Source: Flavobacteriales bacterium UBA1820
GTDB lineage: Bacteria; Bacteroidota; Bacteroidia; Flavobacteriales; UBA1820
Assembly (NCBI GenBank): GCA_002314265.1
Contig: DCEW01000048.1
Location: 1-6,646, forward strand
Length of the DNA: 6,646 nucleotides
Direction: 5' to 3'
Shown here: in pieces, positions 5,619 to 6,646 of the stretch
How the letters are laid out: each line of letters begins with the position of its first letter
Numbering within the stretch: position 1 is the first letter of the stretch
Translations under genes and position numbers: made by a program
Notes under the pieces: model-generated
Database searches by the model: none
The model's input: only the letters and a program-made list of their open reading frames with translations
What the model was told of the DNA's origin: nothing

Positions 5619-6572
5619 ATGAGAAAATTTACTTGTGCGGCGGATTTGCAGGATGTGGACGCCGCCGTAAAACAAGCGCTGGAACTCAAGAAGAATCCTT
5701 ATGCCGAGAAATACCTCGGTGAGAACAAGACCATCGGTCTGATCTTTTTCAACTCTTCGTTGCGCACGCGGCTTTCCAGCCAGCGGGCGGCGCAGAATCT
5801 GGGAGCCAATGTCATTGTGATGAATGTCGGTACCGACGGGTGGGCGCTGGAATTCGAGGACGGCGTGGTGATGGAAGGCTCGACGGCCGAACACATCCGC
5901 GAGGCGGCTCCCGTGATGGCGCAGTATTGCGACATCCTGGGGATACGTTCCTTCCCGGGCTTGAAGGACCGGGAGTTCGACTATTCCGAAAGGGTTCTCA
6001 ATGCCTTCATCCAGTACACCGATGTGCCGATCGTGAGCCTGGAAAGTGCTACCTCGCACCCCCTTCAGGCTTTGGCCGATCTGATCACCATCGAGGAGTT
6101 CAAGCGCACCGAGCGTCCCAAGGTCGTCCTTTCGTGGGCGGGGCATCCCCGCGCCTTGCCGCAGAGTGTGCCCAATGCATTTGCCGATTTTATGACCGCT
6201 TCGAAAAAGGTGGACTTCGTCATCACCTGCCCTCCGGGGTACGAGTTGTGTGAAAAATTTACCAAAGGGGCGCGTATCGAGTACGACCAGGAAAAGGCGC
6301 TCGAAGGGGCGGATTTCGTCTATGCCAAGAACTGGTCCAGTTATACGCATTACGGGCAGATCCTCAAGAAGGATTACGACTGGATGATCGACACCCGCAA
6401 GATGGCTTTGACCAACAACGGGCGTTTCATGCACTGCCTGCCCGTGCGCCGCAATGTCATCGTCTCCGAGCAGGTGCTCGACTCTCCGGCCAGCATCGTC
6501 ATCCCGGAGGCCAAAAACCGCGAAGTATCCGCCCAGTACATCTTCCGCGAGATGCTTAAAGGTCTCCGTTGA
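5619..6572 (+). CDS. argF': N-succinyl-L-ornithine carbamoyltransferase
   Basis: This enzyme transfers the carbamoyl group from carbamoyl phosphate to N-acylornithine, giving N-acylcitrulline. The 317-residue protein aligns almost end to end with the 318-residue Bacteroides fragilis succinylornithine enzyme as I recall it. Shared features are the carbamoyl-phosphate motif FFNSSLRTR (43-51, not the STRTR of ordinary transcarbamylases), GIRSF (108-112), Glu142, HPLQALADL (147-155), HPRALPQSVPN (176-186), YAKNW with Lys237 (235-239) and HCLPVRRN with Arg278 (272-279). Position 90, which decides acyl specificity, is Ala (STAEHIREAAPVM) instead of Pro in B. fragilis or Glu in acetylornithine enzymes. 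Published E92A mutation of the Xanthomonas enzyme gave succinylornithine activity, so Ala fits this call. Two other differences from B. fragilis near the active site are Ser146 (Arg there) and Gly175 (Pro there). It is third in the tight trio with the hydrolase and zincin genes. Confidence 0.93.
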   Translation: MRKFTCAADLQDVDAAVKQALELKKNPYAEKYLGENKTIGLIFFNSSLRTRLSSQRAAQNLGANVIVMNVGTDGWALEFEDGVVMEGSTAEHIREAAPVMAQYCDILGIRSFPGLKDREFDYSERVLNAFIQYTDVPIVSLESATSHPLQALADLITIEEFKRTERPKVVLSWAGHPRALPQSVPNAFADFMTASKKVDFVITCPPGYELCEKFTKGARIEYDQEKALEGADFVYAKNWSSYTHYGQILKKDYDWMIDTRKMALTNNGRFMHCLPVRRNVIVSEQVLDSPASIVIPEAKNREVSAQYIFREMLKGLR

Positions 6573-6629
6573 TCGGGGTGTTTTTCCCTGAATGAGTCCC
6601 GGTAGGGGCGAGCAAGCGAAGCGGCCGTT

Positions 6630-6646
6630 GGAAAACCTTGTTTTCC
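6630..6646. repeat. Perfect 7-bp inverted repeat at the window end
   Basis: GGAAAAC (6630-6636) and GTTTTCC (6640-6646) are perfect reverse complements around CTT. The repeat starts 58 nt after the argF' stop and reaches the last base, so the full stem and any following T-run cannot be seen. It may be part of a bidirectional terminator for block 3. The stem is A/T-rich and would be weak unless it extends. Confidence 0.45.

Noticed and set aside
4275..6434. A 719-codon open frame on the minus strand beneath the hydrolase, zincin and argF' genes
   Set aside because: It is antisense to three convincing genes, is rich in Arg, His and Pro without any recognisable domain, and is expected from codon bias in GC-rich coding DNA.
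6574..6590. CGGGG/CCCTG hairpin just after argF'
   Set aside because: The T-run lies in the loop, not after the stem, and the pairing needs a wobble, so it does not make an intrinsic terminator.

Overview
The window reads as part of an arginine biosynthesis cluster from a Bacteroidota bacterium. The clearest clue is the last gene, whose product resembles the Bacteroides-type N-succinyl-L-ornithine carbamoyltransferase (ArgF') rather than an ordinary ornithine carbamoyltransferase. The ArgG variant (with TGAGNDQVRFD), the scarcity of Shine-Dalgarno sequences and the A-rich start regions agree with this. The sequence is clearly GC-rich by eye, which would suit an Alistipes/Rikenellaceae-like member of the Bacteroidales. 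That narrower placement is inference.

Layout: every supported gene lies on the + strand, in three blocks. Block 1 (1-2694) is argG (5' end cut off by the window), a rhodanese-domain lipoprotein gene and argC. The last two overlap by 4 bp (ATGA). A GC-rich hairpin followed by four T's comes just after argC. Block 2 is argD alone (2976-4109), preceded by a 281-bp leader with a strand-asymmetric purine tract that contains no T for 101 nt, then a GC-rich segment able to fold. Block 3 (4344-6572) follows a second purine-rich leader. It is a tightly spaced run of an isochorismatase/nicotinamidase-like cysteine hydrolase, a DUF3267-type membrane zincin with HEGLH, and argF'. A perfect 7-bp inverted repeat closes the window.

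How the genes fit together: ArgC makes the N-acylglutamate semialdehyde, ArgD transaminates it to N-acylornithine, ArgF' carbamoylates that to N-acylcitrulline, and after deacylation ArgG condenses citrulline with aspartate. In Bacteroides the acyl group is succinyl. Here the residue at position 90 of ArgF', which sets acyl-group specificity, is Ala, which is neither the Pro of B. fragilis nor the Glu of acetylornithine enzymes. Published mutagenesis, as I recall it, makes Ala compatible with succinylornithine. argA/argB-type genes, the deacylase and argH are not in the window.

The least explained parts are the three non-arginine genes threaded through the cluster (rhodanese lipoprotein, cysteine hydrolase, membrane zincin), the two purine-rich leaders, and a GATA(C/A)GA-like motif just before several start codons. 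I see no tRNA, rRNA, insertion sequence, CRISPR array or clear Bacteroidota promoter (-33 TTTG / -7 TAnnTTTG) in the window.
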